Shown: positions 36,619-50,067, numbered from the stretch's first letter. The stretch is DNA of 64,000 bases from JACCXG01 sp963750935 (GCA_963750935.1 CAVVSR010000009.1:124001-188000); one strand, 5' to 3'. Notes: generated from the sequence alone by a model not told the origin. Translations and numbers: made by a program.

Positions 36619-39600
36619 ATGTTCACCATTGCTCTCCACGCTCGGACCCGCAGCCGGCACTGGCTGGCGGGCGCGCTCGCGTCGGCGCTGCTCGCGATCG
36701 TCGCATCGCCGTCCGCAGCCCAGGAAACAACCGGGACCATCGAAGGCGCCGTCACCGATCGGACGACGAGCGCGGTCGCCGGGGCGCGCGTCACGGTCAG
36801 GCAGGCGCAGACCGGACTGTCCCGGGAGACGTCTACCGGCCCCGACGGCTTCTTCAGGCTGCCGCTCCTCCCGATCGGCGACTACCGCGTGACCGTGCAG
36901 GCGGTGAACTTCGCGACCTTCGTGCAGGATCCGGTGCCGGTCGCGGTGAGCCAGTCCGTGCGGCTCTCCGTGCAGCTCGAGCTGCCGTCCCTGACCGACA
37001 CCGTCACCGTCAACCGCGGCGTACCGCTCGTGGAGACCTCGAGCACCGCGCTCGGCAGCATCGTCACCGGCCGTGAGCTGGTCGATCTTCCGCTCAACGG
37101 CCGCAACTTCACGCAGCTCGGGCTGCTGCAGACCGGCGTCGCGCCGCTGACCGCCGGCGTCGCCACCGCCGGCGGATCGCTGCGCCAGGGACAGGCCTAT
37201 GCCGTGAACGGCATGCGGCCGGAACAGAACATCTACCTGGTCGACGGCGCGCAGAACATGAACCGCATGGACGCCGGCTTCGCGCTGAAGATTCCGGTCG
37301 ACGCGATCGCCGAGTTCCGCATCCTGACGCAGAGCGCGCCGGCGGAGTACGGCGGCACCGCGGGCGCGACCACCAGCGTCGTCACCCGCGGCGGCACCAA
37401 CCAGTTGCACGGCAGCGTCTACGACTTCGTGCGGAACGACGCGTTCGACGCGCGCAACTTCTTCTCGGCCGAGGTCGAGCCGCTCAACCAGCACCAGTTC
37501 GGCGCGACGCTGGGCGGGCCGGTCCGCAGCAACCGCAGCTTCTTCTTCGGCTACTACGAGGGCTTCCGCAACAAGCAGGGCATCACGACCACGGCGACGG
37601 TGCCGACGGCCGCAGGAGCGGCAGGGTGATTTTTCGGGCCTCGGCACGCCGCTGCTCAATCTCGCGGCCGGCGGCGTGCCGTTCCCCGGCAACCAGCTGC
37701 CCGCCGCCGCGATCAACGCGGTGGCCAGGAACGTCGTGAACCTCTATCCGCTCGGCAACGTCTCGCCGTCGCTCTATCGCGAGACGCTGCTCGCGCGCAA
37801 CGAGCTCGATCAGGCGGGCCTGCGCGTCGACCTCAACGCGTCCTCGTCGCATCAGCTGTTCGGGCGCTACTCGTATTCCGGCGGCCACAACATCAACCCG
37901 GTCTCGGTGCGCGGCACCGACGTGCCCGGCTACCCGACGCGCGACGATCTCGAGACCCACTCGGCGCTGGTGTCGAGCACGCAGATCCTGTCGCCGACGC
38001 TGACCCATTCCCTGCGCGCGACCTGGCTGCGCCACCAGTTCCTCTTCGACCAGCGGCTGAACCGCCACCCGCCGTCCGAGCTCGGGTTCGGCTACGAGTC
38101 GGCGAACGCGATCGGGCAGGGGCCGCCGTTCTTCAACGTCAGCGGCTACTCGCCGATCGGCGGCGCCATCACCGGCCCGCGCAACTCGACGCAGACGACG
38201 TTCGAGGTGCAGGACAGCGTGACGTGGAGCGCCGGCACGCATCTGCTGAAGATGGGCGGCGAGCTTCGCCGCAACGCGATCGACATGGTGCAGGCGATCG
38301 CGCCGAACGCCTTCTACGTGTTCGCCGGGACCTTCCCCACCAACAACGCGGTGGCCAACCTGCTGCTCGGCGCGCCGGTCACGTTCTACCAGGGGCTCGG
38401 CGACTTCAATCGCGGGCTGCGGCTGTGGAGCGGCGGCCTCTACGCGCAGGACGAGTGGCGGCTCGGCAGCGGGCTGACGCTCAACTACGGCGTCCGCTAC
38501 GAGCGCATCGATCCGTTCACGGAAGTCGAGGATCGGCTGAACGGCTTCATTCCCGGCGTGCAGTCGCAGGTCCGGCCGGACGCGCCGGTCGGGCTGGTGT
38601 TCCCCGGCGATCCCGGGATCGGCGAGGGCATCGCGCACGGCGCCCACACGCTGATGCCGCGGCTCGGCGTGGCCTGGGATCCGACCGGAGCGGGCATCTG
38701 GTCGGTACGTTCGAGCTACGGCCTGTACTACGACCAGTTCCAGACCGGATCGGGAACGACGTCGCAGGTGGCGATCAGCGCGATCCCGTCGGCGCAGTTC
38801 AATCAGTTCAGCGGCGCCGGCCTCAACTTCCAGAACCCCTATCAGGGGCGGCACGCTGCCGTCGCCGAACACCTTCGTGCGGCCGTCCACCGTGTTCGCC
38901 ATGGACGTCGACGCGAAGCCGCCGTATTCGCAGAACTGGAACCTGAGCGTGCAGCGATCGCTCGGCAGCCGATACCTCGCCGAGGTTCGCTACGTCGGCG
39001 CGGCCGGATCGCGGCTGCCGCGGAACGTCGAGGCCAACCCCGCCGTCTACGGGCCCGGCGCCACCGCGCAGAACGCCGATCGGCGGCGCATCTACGCCAA
39101 CTGCCCGGCCGACGGCGGCACCTGCGACTTCTCGACTATCGCGATGCTCACGAACGTCGCCAGCTCGAACTTCCATTCGGGCCAGGCCAGCCTGTCGCGC
39201 CGGTTCGCGGACGGCCTCGGCTTCAACGTGTCGTACTGGCTGTCGAAGTCGCTCGACCACCTGTCGGCGATGAATCTCTCGGGCGCGGCGGCGCGCCCGC
39301 TCGCCGGCGAGAACGACCTCGCGCAGAACCCGTTCGATCTCGACGCCGAGTACGGTCCCTCGCTCTTCGACGCGCGGCATCGCGTCGTCGCCAGCGCGAG
39401 CTGGGAGCTGCGGCTGCCCGGCGGCACGGCTGCGGCGCTCGCGCACGATCGTCGACGGCCTGCAGCTCAACGTCATCGCCACGCACAACTCGGGCACGCC
39501 CTTCACCGTCTCCGACTCCGCCAACGTCGCGCTCCAGGCCAACAGCCCGCCGATCTCCGGATTCGCGGCGAGCCGGCCGAATGTCGTCGGCGATCCGAAT

Positions 39601-39922
39601 GGCGGCCCGCGCACCGTGGACGCCTGGATCAGCCGGTCGGCGTTCCAGCGGCTGAACCCGCAGACCCAGGCCGGCCAGTTCGGCGACGCCGGCCGCAACA
39701 TCGCCCGCGGGCCGTCCTACACGAACCTGGACGTCTCGCTGGTCCGGACGTTCGCCATCGGCGGCGGCACGCGGCTGCAGCTGCGCGCCGAGTCGTTCAA
39801 CGTGCTCAACCATCCGAACTTCGGACTGCCGGTCGCGGATCTCAACTCGGCGAACTTCGGGCGCATCCTGTCGGCAGGCCCGCCGCGGCTGATGCAGTTC
39901 GCGGTGCAAGCTGATTTTCTGA
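36619..39922 (+). CDS. TonB-dependent receptor, Oar-like with carboxypeptidase-regulatory domain
   Basis: 1099 residues when single bases at about 37615, 38849, 39441 and 39919 are skipped. The signal peptide ends SPSAAQ. A CarboxypepD_reg domain follows (TTGTIEGAVTDRTTSAVAGARVTV, GFFRLPLLPIGDYRVTV). The plug follows (LVDLPLNGRNFTQL, EQNIYLVDGAQNMNRMD, FRILTQSAPAEYGGTAGATTSVVTRGGTN) and then the beta-barrel, with GALFAGYY-like and LSVQRSLGSRYLAEVRYVGA segments. With the final skip the protein ends MQFAVQADF, the F-terminal signature of outer-membrane barrels, at TGA 39920-39922. Without it the frame runs on into the palindromic element. Function: uptake or surface binding, ligand unknown. Confidence 0.86.
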
Positions 39923-39953
39923 TGGGAGTTCCGCGCTACGCTCTAACGCCCAA

Positions 39954-40104
39954 CGGAGGGGACGGAGGCATCGGATTCAACAAACGGAGCAACGGAGACA
40001 ACGAAGGAAAACGGAGTTCGAATGAATTCCCTGAGTTAGAACTACCGTTACCTCCGTTGCCTTCGTTGCTCCGTTTCGAGAATCCGATGCCTCCGCCCCC
40101 TCCG
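39954..40104. repeat. palindromic element 3 (short form)
   Basis: The left arm includes CGGAGGCATCGGATT (39963-39977), perfectly complementary to AATCCGATGCCTCCG (40081-40095). Inside these lie ACGGAGCAACGGAGACAACGAAGG and CCTTCGTTGCTCCGT arms like those of elements 1 and 2. There is no long inner stem; the loop is about 30 bases. It lies between the receptor stop and the NarX-like kinase start. Confidence 0.85.
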
Positions 40105-40132
40105 GTGCCGAAGAACTCGATCTCGAAACCTC

Positions 40133-41503
40133 ATGTCCGCATCCAGTCCCGGACCCGCTCGCCGGTCGCCCTGGCTCACCCTCGCCGGAGGCGTGGTGCT
40201 GGCGTTGTGCACGATCGCCGGGATCGGGGGCTACACCTACACCGAGGTGCGGCGGCTCCGCGATGAGCAGACGGCGATCAGCGAGCGCAACCGCAAGGAC
40301 TCGCTCCAGCTGCTGCGAATCCAGAACGATCTCGCGGCGCTCGGCGTGCTGATGCGGGACATGGCCGACGGCACCGAGCCGTATCCGCTGCACGGCTGGC
40401 AGCCGGCGCTGGAGCGCGTGCGTCGCGACCTCGAGGAGGCGACACGGCTCGAGGCGAGCCTGGCGCCGGCCGATCGCGATGCGGCGCAGCAGGCCCGGCT
40501 CACCGACAGCATCGACACCTACTGGCGCGACGTCGCGACCATGTTCAAGGTCAGCCGCATCGACGAAGCGGAGGCGCGGCGGCAGCTTCGCACCTCGCTG
40601 ATCACGCAGCAGCGCGGCATCGACGGCCTGGTCTCGCAGTTCCTCGTCGTCAACAACCGCGTCCAGGAAGAGGCCGCGGGCGCCAACCGCGCGATCTACG
40701 ACCGGGTCGGCCGCGAGATCCTGCTGCTGGTCGGGGTGCTGCTCGCGATCACGACCGTGCTCGGCGGCTGGGTGGTGATCGCCAATCGTCGCGCCTTCCT
40801 CGAAGTGGCCGACGTCAGCGCGCAGCTGCGCACCCTGTCGTGGCGGATGCTCAAGGTCCAGGAGGACGTGCAGCGGTCGCTGGCGCGCGAGCTCCACGAC
40901 GACTTCGGCCAGATCGTCACCGCGATCGGCACGCTGCTCGGCCGCGCGCGCCGCCAGCTGGCCGACGGACCGGCGCTGGCCGGCGAGCTCGACCAGGTCC
41001 GCGGCATCGCGCAGCAGGCGCTCGACCGCATCCGCAGCCGCTCGCAGTGGCTGCATCCCGGCGTGCTCGACGACTTCGGGCTGCAGCGCGCGCTCGAAGT
41101 CTGTGTCGAGCAGTTCCAGCGGCAGAGCGGCGTGCGCACGCACCTCGCCACTGCCGGTCCGATCAAGTCGGTCCGCGACGACTGCGCGATTCACGTCTAC
41201 CGGGTGGCGCAGGAAGCCTTGAACAACGTCGCCCGCCATTCCGGCGCGACCGAGGCGTGGGTGCGGCTGACCTGCACCGACGATCGGCTCGTGCTCGAAG
41301 TCGAGGACCGCGGCCGCGGCATCGGCGCCGGCGCCGGGCCGCGCGATGCCGGTCGCGGCATGGGGCTCGTCAGCATGCGCGAGCGGGCGGAGCTGATTGG
41401 CGGGTCGCTCCACCTGCATCAACCACCCGAAGGCGGCACCACGGTGCGGCTGCAGGTCGAGAACTACCTGCCGATCGCCGTCGCCGCGCACGAGGTCGCC
41501 TGA
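40133..41503 (+). CDS. NarX/DegS-like sensor histidine kinase
   Basis: 456 residues. Two membrane helices (LTLAGGVVLALCTIAGIGGYTY at 14-35 and EILLLVGVLLAITTVLGGWVVI at about 195-216) bracket a helical periplasmic sensor domain. HisKA_3 has its phospho-His in RSLARELHDDFGQIVTAIGTLLG. The HATPase has YRVAQEALNNVARHSGA, LEVEDRGRGIG and GRGMGLVSMRERAELIGGSL. Such kinases pair with LuxR-type regulators, and the next gene, one base beyond, is exactly that. Signal unknown; position suggests control of the flanking receptor or CRTAC1 genes (inference). Confidence 0.92.
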   Translation: MSASSPGPARRSPWLTLAGGVVLALCTIAGIGGYTYTEVRRLRDEQTAISERNRKDSLQLLRIQNDLAALGVLMRDMADGTEPYPLHGWQPALERVRRDLEEATRLEASLAPADRDAAQQARLTDSIDTYWRDVATMFKVSRIDEAEARRQLRTSLITQQRGIDGLVSQFLVVNNRVQEEAAGANRAIYDRVGREILLLVGVLLAITTVLGGWVVIANRRAFLEVADVSAQLRTLSWRMLKVQEDVQRSLARELHDDFGQIVTAIGTLLGRARRQLADGPALAGELDQVRGIAQQALDRIRSRSQWLHPGVLDDFGLQRALEVCVEQFQRQSGVRTHLATAGPIKSVRDDCAIHVYRVAQEALNNVARHSGATEAWVRLTCTDDRLVLEVEDRGRGIGAGAGPRDAGRGMGLVSMRERAELIGGSLHLHQPPEGGTTVRLQVENYLPIAVAAHEVA

Positions 41504-41504
41504 C

Positions 41505-42146
41505 ATGCCGATCCGCGTCATCCTCGCCGACGACCACGCGCTGGTGCGCCAGGGCTTCCGGCGCATCCTCGACGACGAGGCGGACATCACCGTTGTCGGC
41601 GAAGCCGGCGGCGGCGCCGAAGCGATCGAGCTCGATCGGCAGCTCGATCCGGACGTCGTCGTGCTCGACATGGCGATGCCGGAGATCGACGGCCTCCACG
41701 CCGCGATCGAGATCCTGCGCGCGCGGCCCGACCGGCCGATCCTGATCCTCAGCATGTACGACGATGCGCAGTACGTGCGGAACGCGCTGGCCGCCGGCGT
41801 CCGCGGCTACATCCTGAAGAACGCGCTGGAAGTGGACCTGATTCGCGCCGTGCGCGAGCTGGCGGAGGGCCGCCGGTTCCTGAGTCCCGAGCTGGCGGCC
41901 GCGGTCGAGCGCACCAGCGCTGCGGAGGACGGACGCCGACGATCCGTTCACGCAGCTGAGCGCGCGGGAACTGCAGGTGCTGCGCCTGGTCGCCCTGGGA
42001 CGCAGCAACAAGGAAATCGCCACGCTCCTCGGCGTCAGCGCCAACACCGTGGCCGTGCACCGCACCAACCTGATGGCGCGGCTCGGCGTGCACAAGGCGG
42101 CGGAGCTCGTCCTGATTGCCGTCCGAAAGGGTCTGGTCAAGCCCCA

Positions 42147-42150
<4 letters not shown>
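41505..42150 (+). CDS. NarL/LuxR-type response regulator, one apparent +1 break
   Basis: 214 residues with the base at about 41934 skipped. Receiver: VILADDHALVRQGFRRILDD, DVVVLDMAMPEIDGLHA (phospho-Asp), ILILSMYDDAQYVRNALAAGVRGYILKNA. The linker carries the break, just before FTQLSARELQVLRLVALGRSNKEIATLLGVSANTVAVHRTNLMARLGV, a complete LuxR helix-turn-helix. Without the skip there would be a receiver lacking its DNA-binding domain. Pairs with the NarX-like kinase. Its TGA overlaps the GTG of the next gene. Confidence 0.9.
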
Positions 42151-43929
<1,779 letters not shown>

Positions 43930-43943
43930 CCACCACGCCGTTC

Positions 43944-46900
43944 ATGCACACCCGCGCCGCAGTCGTCCTGTTCCTGATCGTCGGCGTCCCGTTCGCCAGC
44001 GGCTGCCGCCGCGCGGCGGAGATCCCGGACGCCACGCATCGCCAGGCGGTCACCGCGTTCTACGTGGCGCTCGCCGCGCTCCAGACCAGCCAGGACGCGC
44101 ACGCGCGCAAGGAGCTCGAGCGGGTGATGCAGCTGGTGCCGGACGAGGCCGCGGCATGGGCCAATCTCGGCCTGCTCCTGCTGCGTCAGCAGCAGACCGA
44201 GGAAGCGAAGCCGCGCCTGACCAAGGCGTCGGAACTGGCGCCGGACAACGCGGCCATCGTGCGGCTTCAGGCACTGGCGGCGAGCCGGAGCGGATCGCTC
44301 GACGAGTCGATCCGCCACTGGCGCCGCGCGATCGTGCTCGATCCGGCCGACCTGAAGGCGCCATACGCGCTCGCCCAGGATCTCGAGCGACTGGGCGGGC
44401 CAGCCAACGAGGTCGAGGCGAAGCAGGTGCTGGCATCGCTGGCCGCACGCTCGTCGAATCTCGCCGCCGAGCTCGAGTCGGCGCGGCTCGCGGCAAAGCT
44501 GGGCGACGCCGCCGCCCTGAACACGGCCCTCGACGCGCTGGCCGCGCGGTCCGCGGCGATGGCCGGCCGATGCCACGGCAGCGGTTGACCGCGGTGCGCG
44601 ACGCCGCACGCACCAGCGTGACGTCGGCGACGACCCCGGTGATCTTCCTGAAGAACGTGTTGATTCGTGAGCCCGAGTATCGCGCCGCGCTCGCTGCCGC
44701 CAGCACGCCGCGCAGCGAGGTGGGCGAGCCGCTCACGCGGCCGATCAGGCTCCGCGATCCCGGGCCGCAGCCGGCGGCCGTCGACGATCGGCTCACGTTC
44801 GCGAGCGATGCCGCTCGGTCCATGTCGATGCGCGGCGTCCTCTGGGGCGGCGCGATGTGGCTCTCGGGCGACGGCCCGCCGGCGCTGGTCGCGCTCGGTC
44901 CCGGCAGCGTGCGGCTGGGCACGGGTGCGCCGACCGCAGTGCCCGCGGCGGGTCCCGCCGGACCGGACGCAGTGGTCGCGGCCGATCTCGACTACGACTT
45001 CCGCAACGATCTGGTCGTCGCCACGGCGGCGGGGCTGCAGATCCTCCGGCAGGGCGACAAGGGGACCTTCTCGAACGTGACCGCGGCAACGAAGCTCCCG
45101 GCCGACGCAATTGGCGCCGCGATGCACGGCGTGTGGAGCGCGGATCTCGATACCGACGGCGACCTCGACCTGATCGCGGGCCGTCGCGATCAGCCGGCGC
45201 TCGCGCTGTTCAACAACGGCGACGGCACGTTCGCCGTGGCCTCGCCGTTCGGCGCGGCCCCGCGCCTGCGCGGCTTCGCGTGGGCCGACGTCGATGGCGA
45301 GGGCGTGCCGGACGCGGCCCTGCTGGACGATCAGGGCACGCTCCGCATCTTCGCCAACCTGCGCGGATCGGTGTTTCGCGAGCTGCGCGTGCCGGCGGGC
45401 GTGCCGCGGCTGGCGGCAATCGGCGCGTCCGACCTGACCGGCGACGGGATCCTGGACGTGATCGGCGTGGCCGGCGACGGCGCGGTCGTCCGGATTTCCA
45501 GGCAGGCGAACGGGCAAGGCCTGGAGTCCGGGAACGTGGCGCGCTTCGACGCGACCACCGGGCTGGCGGCGGGAAGCGCGCGGCTGCTGGTCGCCGATCT
45601 CGACAACAACGGCGCGGCCGATCTGATCCTGACCACGCCGTCTTCCTCGCGGGTGCTGTTCGGCGCTGCCGGCCAGGCGTTCACCGCGCTTGCCGCGACG
45701 CCACAACTCGGCGGCATCACCGCGGCCGCCGACCTCGACGGCGACGGACGGCTCGAGCTCGTCGGCCACGGCGGTGACGGCGTGACGGTGGTGCGAAGCA
45801 CCGGCGGCAAGCCGTATCACTGGCAGGCCATCCGCCCGCGGGCGGTGACGTCGACCGGCGATCAGCGCATCAACTCGTTCGGGCTCGGCGGAGAGATCGA
45901 GGTTCGCACCGGCCTTCACGTCCAGAAGCAGATCATCGCCGCACCGGTCGTGCACTTCGGCCTCGGCGAGGCGGCGGGGGCCGAAGTCGCGCGCATCACC
46001 TGGCCCAACGGCGTGCTGCAGTCCGAGTTCGATCTCGCCTCCGACACCGCGATCGCCGCGAGCCAGCGGCTCAAGGGATCCTGCCCGTGGCTGTTCGCCT
46101 GGAACGGCCGCGAGATGGAGTTCGTGACCGACTTCATCTGGCGCTCGCCGCTCGGCCTCCGCATCAACGCGCAGGCGACCGCCGACGTGCTGATGACCGA
46201 GGACTGGGTGAAGATCCGCGGCGACCAGCTCACCGCCCGCGACGGCGCCTACGATCTGCGCATCACCGCGGAGCTCTGGGAGACCCACTTCTTCGATCTC
46301 GTCTCGCTGCTGGCGGTCGATCATCCCGCCGGCACCGAAGTGTTCGTGGACGAGCGGTTCGCGATTCCACCGCCGCGTCCCGGCGTGATCGTCACCTCGC
46401 CGGTCGGCGAGCTGGCGGCGGTGCGCGACGACGGCGGGCGGGACGTGGCCGACGTGGTGCGCGCGCGCGACGATCGGCATCTCGACTTCGCCGGGCGCGG
46501 ACGCTACCAGGGCGTGACGCGGCACCACTACGTCGAGATCGAGCTGCCGGAGCAGGCCCCGCGAACTGGCCCGCTGTGGCTCGTCGCCCAGGGCTGGATC
46601 CATCCGACGGACAGCTCGATCAACGTCGCGCTCGGCCAGGGCAGCCATCCCCGGCCCGAGGGCCTGTCGCTGCACGTGGCCGACGCCAGCGGCCGGTTCG
46701 TCCTCGCGAAGAGCGGCCTCGGATTTCCGGCGGGCAAGGACAAGACGGTCCTGATCGATCTGTCCGGGGTGTTCCGGGCCGGCGCCCCGCGACGGGTGCG
46801 CCTCAGCACCAACCTCGAGATTTTCTGGGACCGTCTCGGCTGGGCGGCGGGCCGACCGGACGTCACGGTGGCGCCGCGCCGGATCGAGATGTCGTCCGCC

Positions 46901-47389
46901 GACCTGCGCTACCGCGGCTACTCGGTCACCACGCAGAAGGACGCCAGCACGCCGGAACGGCCGCGCTATCTGCTCGACGGGGTCGCGCCGCGCTGGCGCG
47001 ACCTCGAGGGTTTCCACACGCGGTTCGGCGACGTGCGCGAGCTGCTGCAGCGCGTCGACGACCGGTACGTCATCATGAATGCGGGCGACGAGATCCGGCT
47101 GACGTTTCCGGAGCCGGGCCGCCCCGCCGCCGGCATGGTGCGCGACTTCGTGCTGGTCGGCGACGGCTGGGTCAAGGACGGCGACTACAATACGACGGCG
47201 TCGCGCACTGTCCTGCCGCTGCCCACGCACCGATCGGCCGGCTATGTTCAGGGTACCGGCCGGCTCGAGGACGATCCGGTCTACCTGAAGCACCGTGCCG
47301 ACTTCGAGCAGTACCACACACGATATGTGTCACCCGAGGGAGCTCGTGATGCGCTCCGCGCCGGCGTCGCGCGCGAGCCTCGTCACTGA
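43944..47389 (+). CDS. TPR-VCBS-ASPIC lipoprotein, second CRTAC1-like protein
   Basis: 1147 residues if single bases at about 44565 and 44584 are skipped. The lipobox cysteine is at VPFASGC near residue 21. TPR repeats follow (AAWANLGLLLLRQQQTEEAKPRL, ESIRHWRRAIVLDPADLKAPYAL). The second part has VCBS blades (LDYDFRNDLVV, LDTDGDLDLIAG, LDNNGAADLIL, LDGDGRLELVG) and an ASPIC block (NSFGLGGEIEVRTGLHVQKQI, VHFGLGEA, ITWPNGV). After that come about 400 residues with FAWNGREMEFVTDFIWRSPLG and a jelly-roll-like tail that I do not recognise. Two skips fall exactly at the TPR/propeller junction, so two separate genes are an alternative. Confidence 0.82.
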
Positions 47390-47395
47390 TCGCTG

Positions 47396-49198
47396 ATGCG
47401 TTACGCCCGACTTGCGCTCGCCGTCGTCTTCGTCGCCATGCTGGCGACCCCGGCGATCATCCGCTGGCAGCGGGATCGCGCGGCGGCGCCGCGCGGCGCC
47501 AGCCCTGACGAGATGCGGGCGCGGTATGGGTTGCGGCTGACCGAGTCCTCGAAGCAGGCGGGCATCACGTTCGTGCACGAGGCGCCGACGCTCGACGCGC
47601 GGCTGAATCACATCATGCCGCAGGTGGCCTCGATGGGCGCGGCGGTCGCGGTCGCCGACGTCGACGCCGACGGCCACGACGATCTCTACGTCACCAACAG
47701 CCGCGAGGGCTCGAAGAACCGGCTCTATCGCAACCGCGGCGACGGCACCTTCGAGGACGTCGCCGAGCGCCTCGGCGTCGCCGACCTCAACCAGCGCGAG
47801 ACCGGCGTCTCGATGGGCGCCGTGTTCGGCGACTACGACAACGACGGCTTCGAGGATCTGTTCCTCTACCGCTGGGGACGCCAGGAGCTGTTCCACAACG
47901 ACGGCGGCCAGCGATTCAGCCGCGTCGCCGGCGCCGCGCTGCCGGCGTGGGCCAACGTCAACACCGCGGTGTGGTTCGACTACGACCGCGACGGCCGGCT
48001 CGACCTCTTCCTCGGCGGCTACTACCCCGAGCGCGTCAACCTCTGGAATCTCGCCGACACGAAGATCATGCCGGAGAGCTTCGAGTACGCGAACAACGGC
48101 GGCCGCAAGTTCCTGTATCGGAACGCGGGCGGTGGACGATTCGAGGAAGTGAGCGCGAAGGTCGGCCTGACCTCGACTCGGTGGGCGCTCGCCGCGGTCG
48201 CCGCCGATCTGCGCGGCACCGGCTATCCGGATCTGTTCATCGCCAACGACTACGGCGTCTCGGAGCTGTTCCTCAACGAGGGCGGACGCTTCCGCGAAGC
48301 CGGACGCGAGACCGGCGTCGGCTACGCGCCGAAGAGCGGCATGAACGCGTCGGTGGGCGACGTCCTCAACCAGGGCCGGCTGGCGATCTACGTCTCCAAC
48401 ATCTCCGAAGAAGGCATCCTGCTCCAGGGCAACAACCTGTGGGTCCCGACCGGTGGATCGCCACAGCAGCCCACCTACGAGAACATGGCGCGCGCCATGG
48501 GCATCGACCTCGGCGGCTGGAGCTTCGGCGCCCAGTTCGGCGACCTCAACAACGACGGGTTCCTCGACCTGTACCTGGTCAACGGCTATGTCTCGGCGTC
48601 GCGCGACGACAGCTACTGGTACGATTACTCCAAGGTCGCCGGCGGCCATCAGCTGGTGATCGGCGACGCCGCGAACTGGCCGGCCATGGGCCAGCGCAGC
48701 CTCGCCGGCTACCAGCCGAAGCGGGTCTGGATCAACGACGGCAGCGGCGCGTTCGCGGACGTCGCGCAGATGGTCGGCGCGACCGACCGCCACGACGGCC
48801 GCGCCGTCGCGCTCGCCGATCTGCAGGGCCGCGGCATGCTGGACGTGGTCGTCGCCAACCAGCGCGGGCCGCTGCTGCTCTATCGCAACGACGTGCCGGC
48901 GGATCGGCACTGGATCGGCTTCGACCTCGAGGGGAGCTGCCGCCAGGACAGCACCGCGCCGTGCAGCAATCGCAGCGCGATTGGCGCGCAGGTGCAGGTG
49001 TTCTGGGACGGCCGGCAGCAGCTGCAGGAAGTGCTGGGCGGCTCCGGCTTCTGCGCGCAGAACCAGCGCCGGCTCCACTTCGGGCTCGGCCGGCAGCGGA
49101 CGATCGATCGGGTGGTGATCAGGTGGCCGTCCGGCAAGACGCAGGAGCTGCAGCGGCCGGACGCGGGGCGGATTCATCAGGTGCAGGAGCCGGCATGA
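47396..49198 (+). CDS. CRTAC1/UnbV-like FG-GAP repeat protein, third copy
   Basis: 600 residues, frame intact. N-terminal anchor (LALAVVFVAMLATPAIIRW), then ITFVHEAPTLDARLNHIMPQVASMGAAVAVADVDADGHDDLYV, GDYDNDGFEDLFLYRWG, FDYDRDGRLDLFLGGY, FGDLNNDGFLDLYLVNGY, LADLQGRGMLDVVVANQRG. It ends with the ASPIC/UnbV domain: SNRSAIGAQVQVFWDGRQQLQEVLGGSGFCAQNQRRLHFGLG, VIRWPSGKTQEL. UnbV proteins were first named in enediyne clusters, where unbV sits next to unbU. Here it overlaps an UnbU-like gene by four bases (ATGA). It starts 6 bases after the stop of the previous gene. Confidence 0.92.
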   Translation: MRYARLALAVVFVAMLATPAIIRWQRDRAAAPRGASPDEMRARYGLRLTESSKQAGITFVHEAPTLDARLNHIMPQVASMGAAVAVADVDADGHDDLYVTNSREGSKNRLYRNRGDGTFEDVAERLGVADLNQRETGVSMGAVFGDYDNDGFEDLFLYRWGRQELFHNDGGQRFSRVAGAALPAWANVNTAVWFDYDRDGRLDLFLGGYYPERVNLWNLADTKIMPESFEYANNGGRKFLYRNAGGGRFEEVSAKVGLTSTRWALAAVAADLRGTGYPDLFIANDYGVSELFLNEGGRFREAGRETGVGYAPKSGMNASVGDVLNQGRLAIYVSNISEEGILLQGNNLWVPTGGSPQQPTYENMARAMGIDLGGWSFGAQFGDLNNDGFLDLYLVNGYVSASRDDSYWYDYSKVAGGHQLVIGDAANWPAMGQRSLAGYQPKRVWINDGSGAFADVAQMVGATDRHDGRAVALADLQGRGMLDVVVANQRGPLLLYRNDVPADRHWIGFDLEGSCRQDSTAPCSNRSAIGAQVQVFWDGRQQLQEVLGGSGFCAQNQRRLHFGLGRQRTIDRVVIRWPSGKTQELQRPDAGRIHQVQEPA

Positions 49199-50067
49199 GC
49201 TCGGTCCACTCACAGGTTCCGGCGGCGTCGCCGCCGCTGGCGGGCGGCCGCGCGGCGTGGGATCCGCGGAACATCGACAAGCGCTACCTCGCGCCGATCC
49301 TCGTCACCATCGTCCTCGTGATCGGCCAGGTGACGTTCGCGTTCCTCGAGAGCTGGTCGCGCACGGCGCTGGCGATCCTGACGGCGATCGGCATCGAGAT
49401 CGTGCTCGGCCGGCTGTTCTCGGGCCAGTGGCCCCACCTCGCCAGCTCCTACGTGTCGGGCATCAGCATCGGCATGCTGGTGCGGTCGCCGGCGTTCTGG
49501 CCCTACGCGCTGTGCTCGGCGATCTCGATCACGTCGAAGTACGTGCTTCGCGTGGACGGACGCCACATCTGGAACCCGTCCAACTTCGGCATCGTCGCGA
49601 TGCTGGTGCTGGCGCCGGACGCGGTCGCGAGCCTCAGCGTGCAGTGGGGCAACACGCTGCTGCCGATGGTCGTGGTGTGGTGCTTCGGCAGCGTCATCAT
49701 CCACAGCCTCGGCCGGTTCCACATCACGGCCACCTATGTCGCGTCGTTCGTCGCGCTGGCGTTCGTCCGCTCGGTCGTGACCGGTCACCCGTTCCTGAGC
49801 GAGGTGGCGCCGATCACCGGCCCGATGTATCAGCTGTTCATCTTCTTCATGATCACCGACCCGAAAACCACGGTGCGCCCGAAGTGGGGACAGTGCACCG
49901 TGGCGTTCGCGGTGGCGGCCGTCGAGGCGATCTTCCGGCTGCTCGAGTTCGTGCACGCACCGTACTACGCGCTGTTCCTGGTCGGCCCGACGGCCAACCT
50001 GATCGAGATCGCGGCGACGCGCCACGCCCGGCGGCTGGTGCGCGCTCAGCCTTTTCCTTCCGCCTGA
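49195..50067 (+). CDS. UnbU-like RnfD/NqrB family membrane protein
   Basis: 290 residues with eight or nine helices (APILVTIVLVIGQVTFAFL, ALAILTAIGIEIVLGRLF, YVSGISIGMLVRSPAFWPYALCSAISITSKYVL, NPSNFGIVAMLVLA, FGSVIIHSLG, LFIFFMITDPKTT). HIWNPSNFGI and MITDPKTT are typical of the RnfD/NqrB superfamily branch called UnbU in enediyne clusters. No threonine-FMN motif like that of NqrB is evident. Overlap with the UnbV-like gene implies the two products work together, perhaps as a membrane anchor or electron-transfer partner (inference). Confidence 0.87.
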   Translation: MSSVHSQVPAASPPLAGGRAAWDPRNIDKRYLAPILVTIVLVIGQVTFAFLESWSRTALAILTAIGIEIVLGRLFSGQWPHLASSYVSGISIGMLVRSPAFWPYALCSAISITSKYVLRVDGRHIWNPSNFGIVAMLVLAPDAVASLSVQWGNTLLPMVVVWCFGSVIIHSLGRFHITATYVASFVALAFVRSVVTGHPFLSEVAPITGPMYQLFIFFMITDPKTTVRPKWGQCTVAFAVAAVEAIFRLLEFVHAPYYALFLVGPTANLIEIAATRHARRLVRAQPFPSA

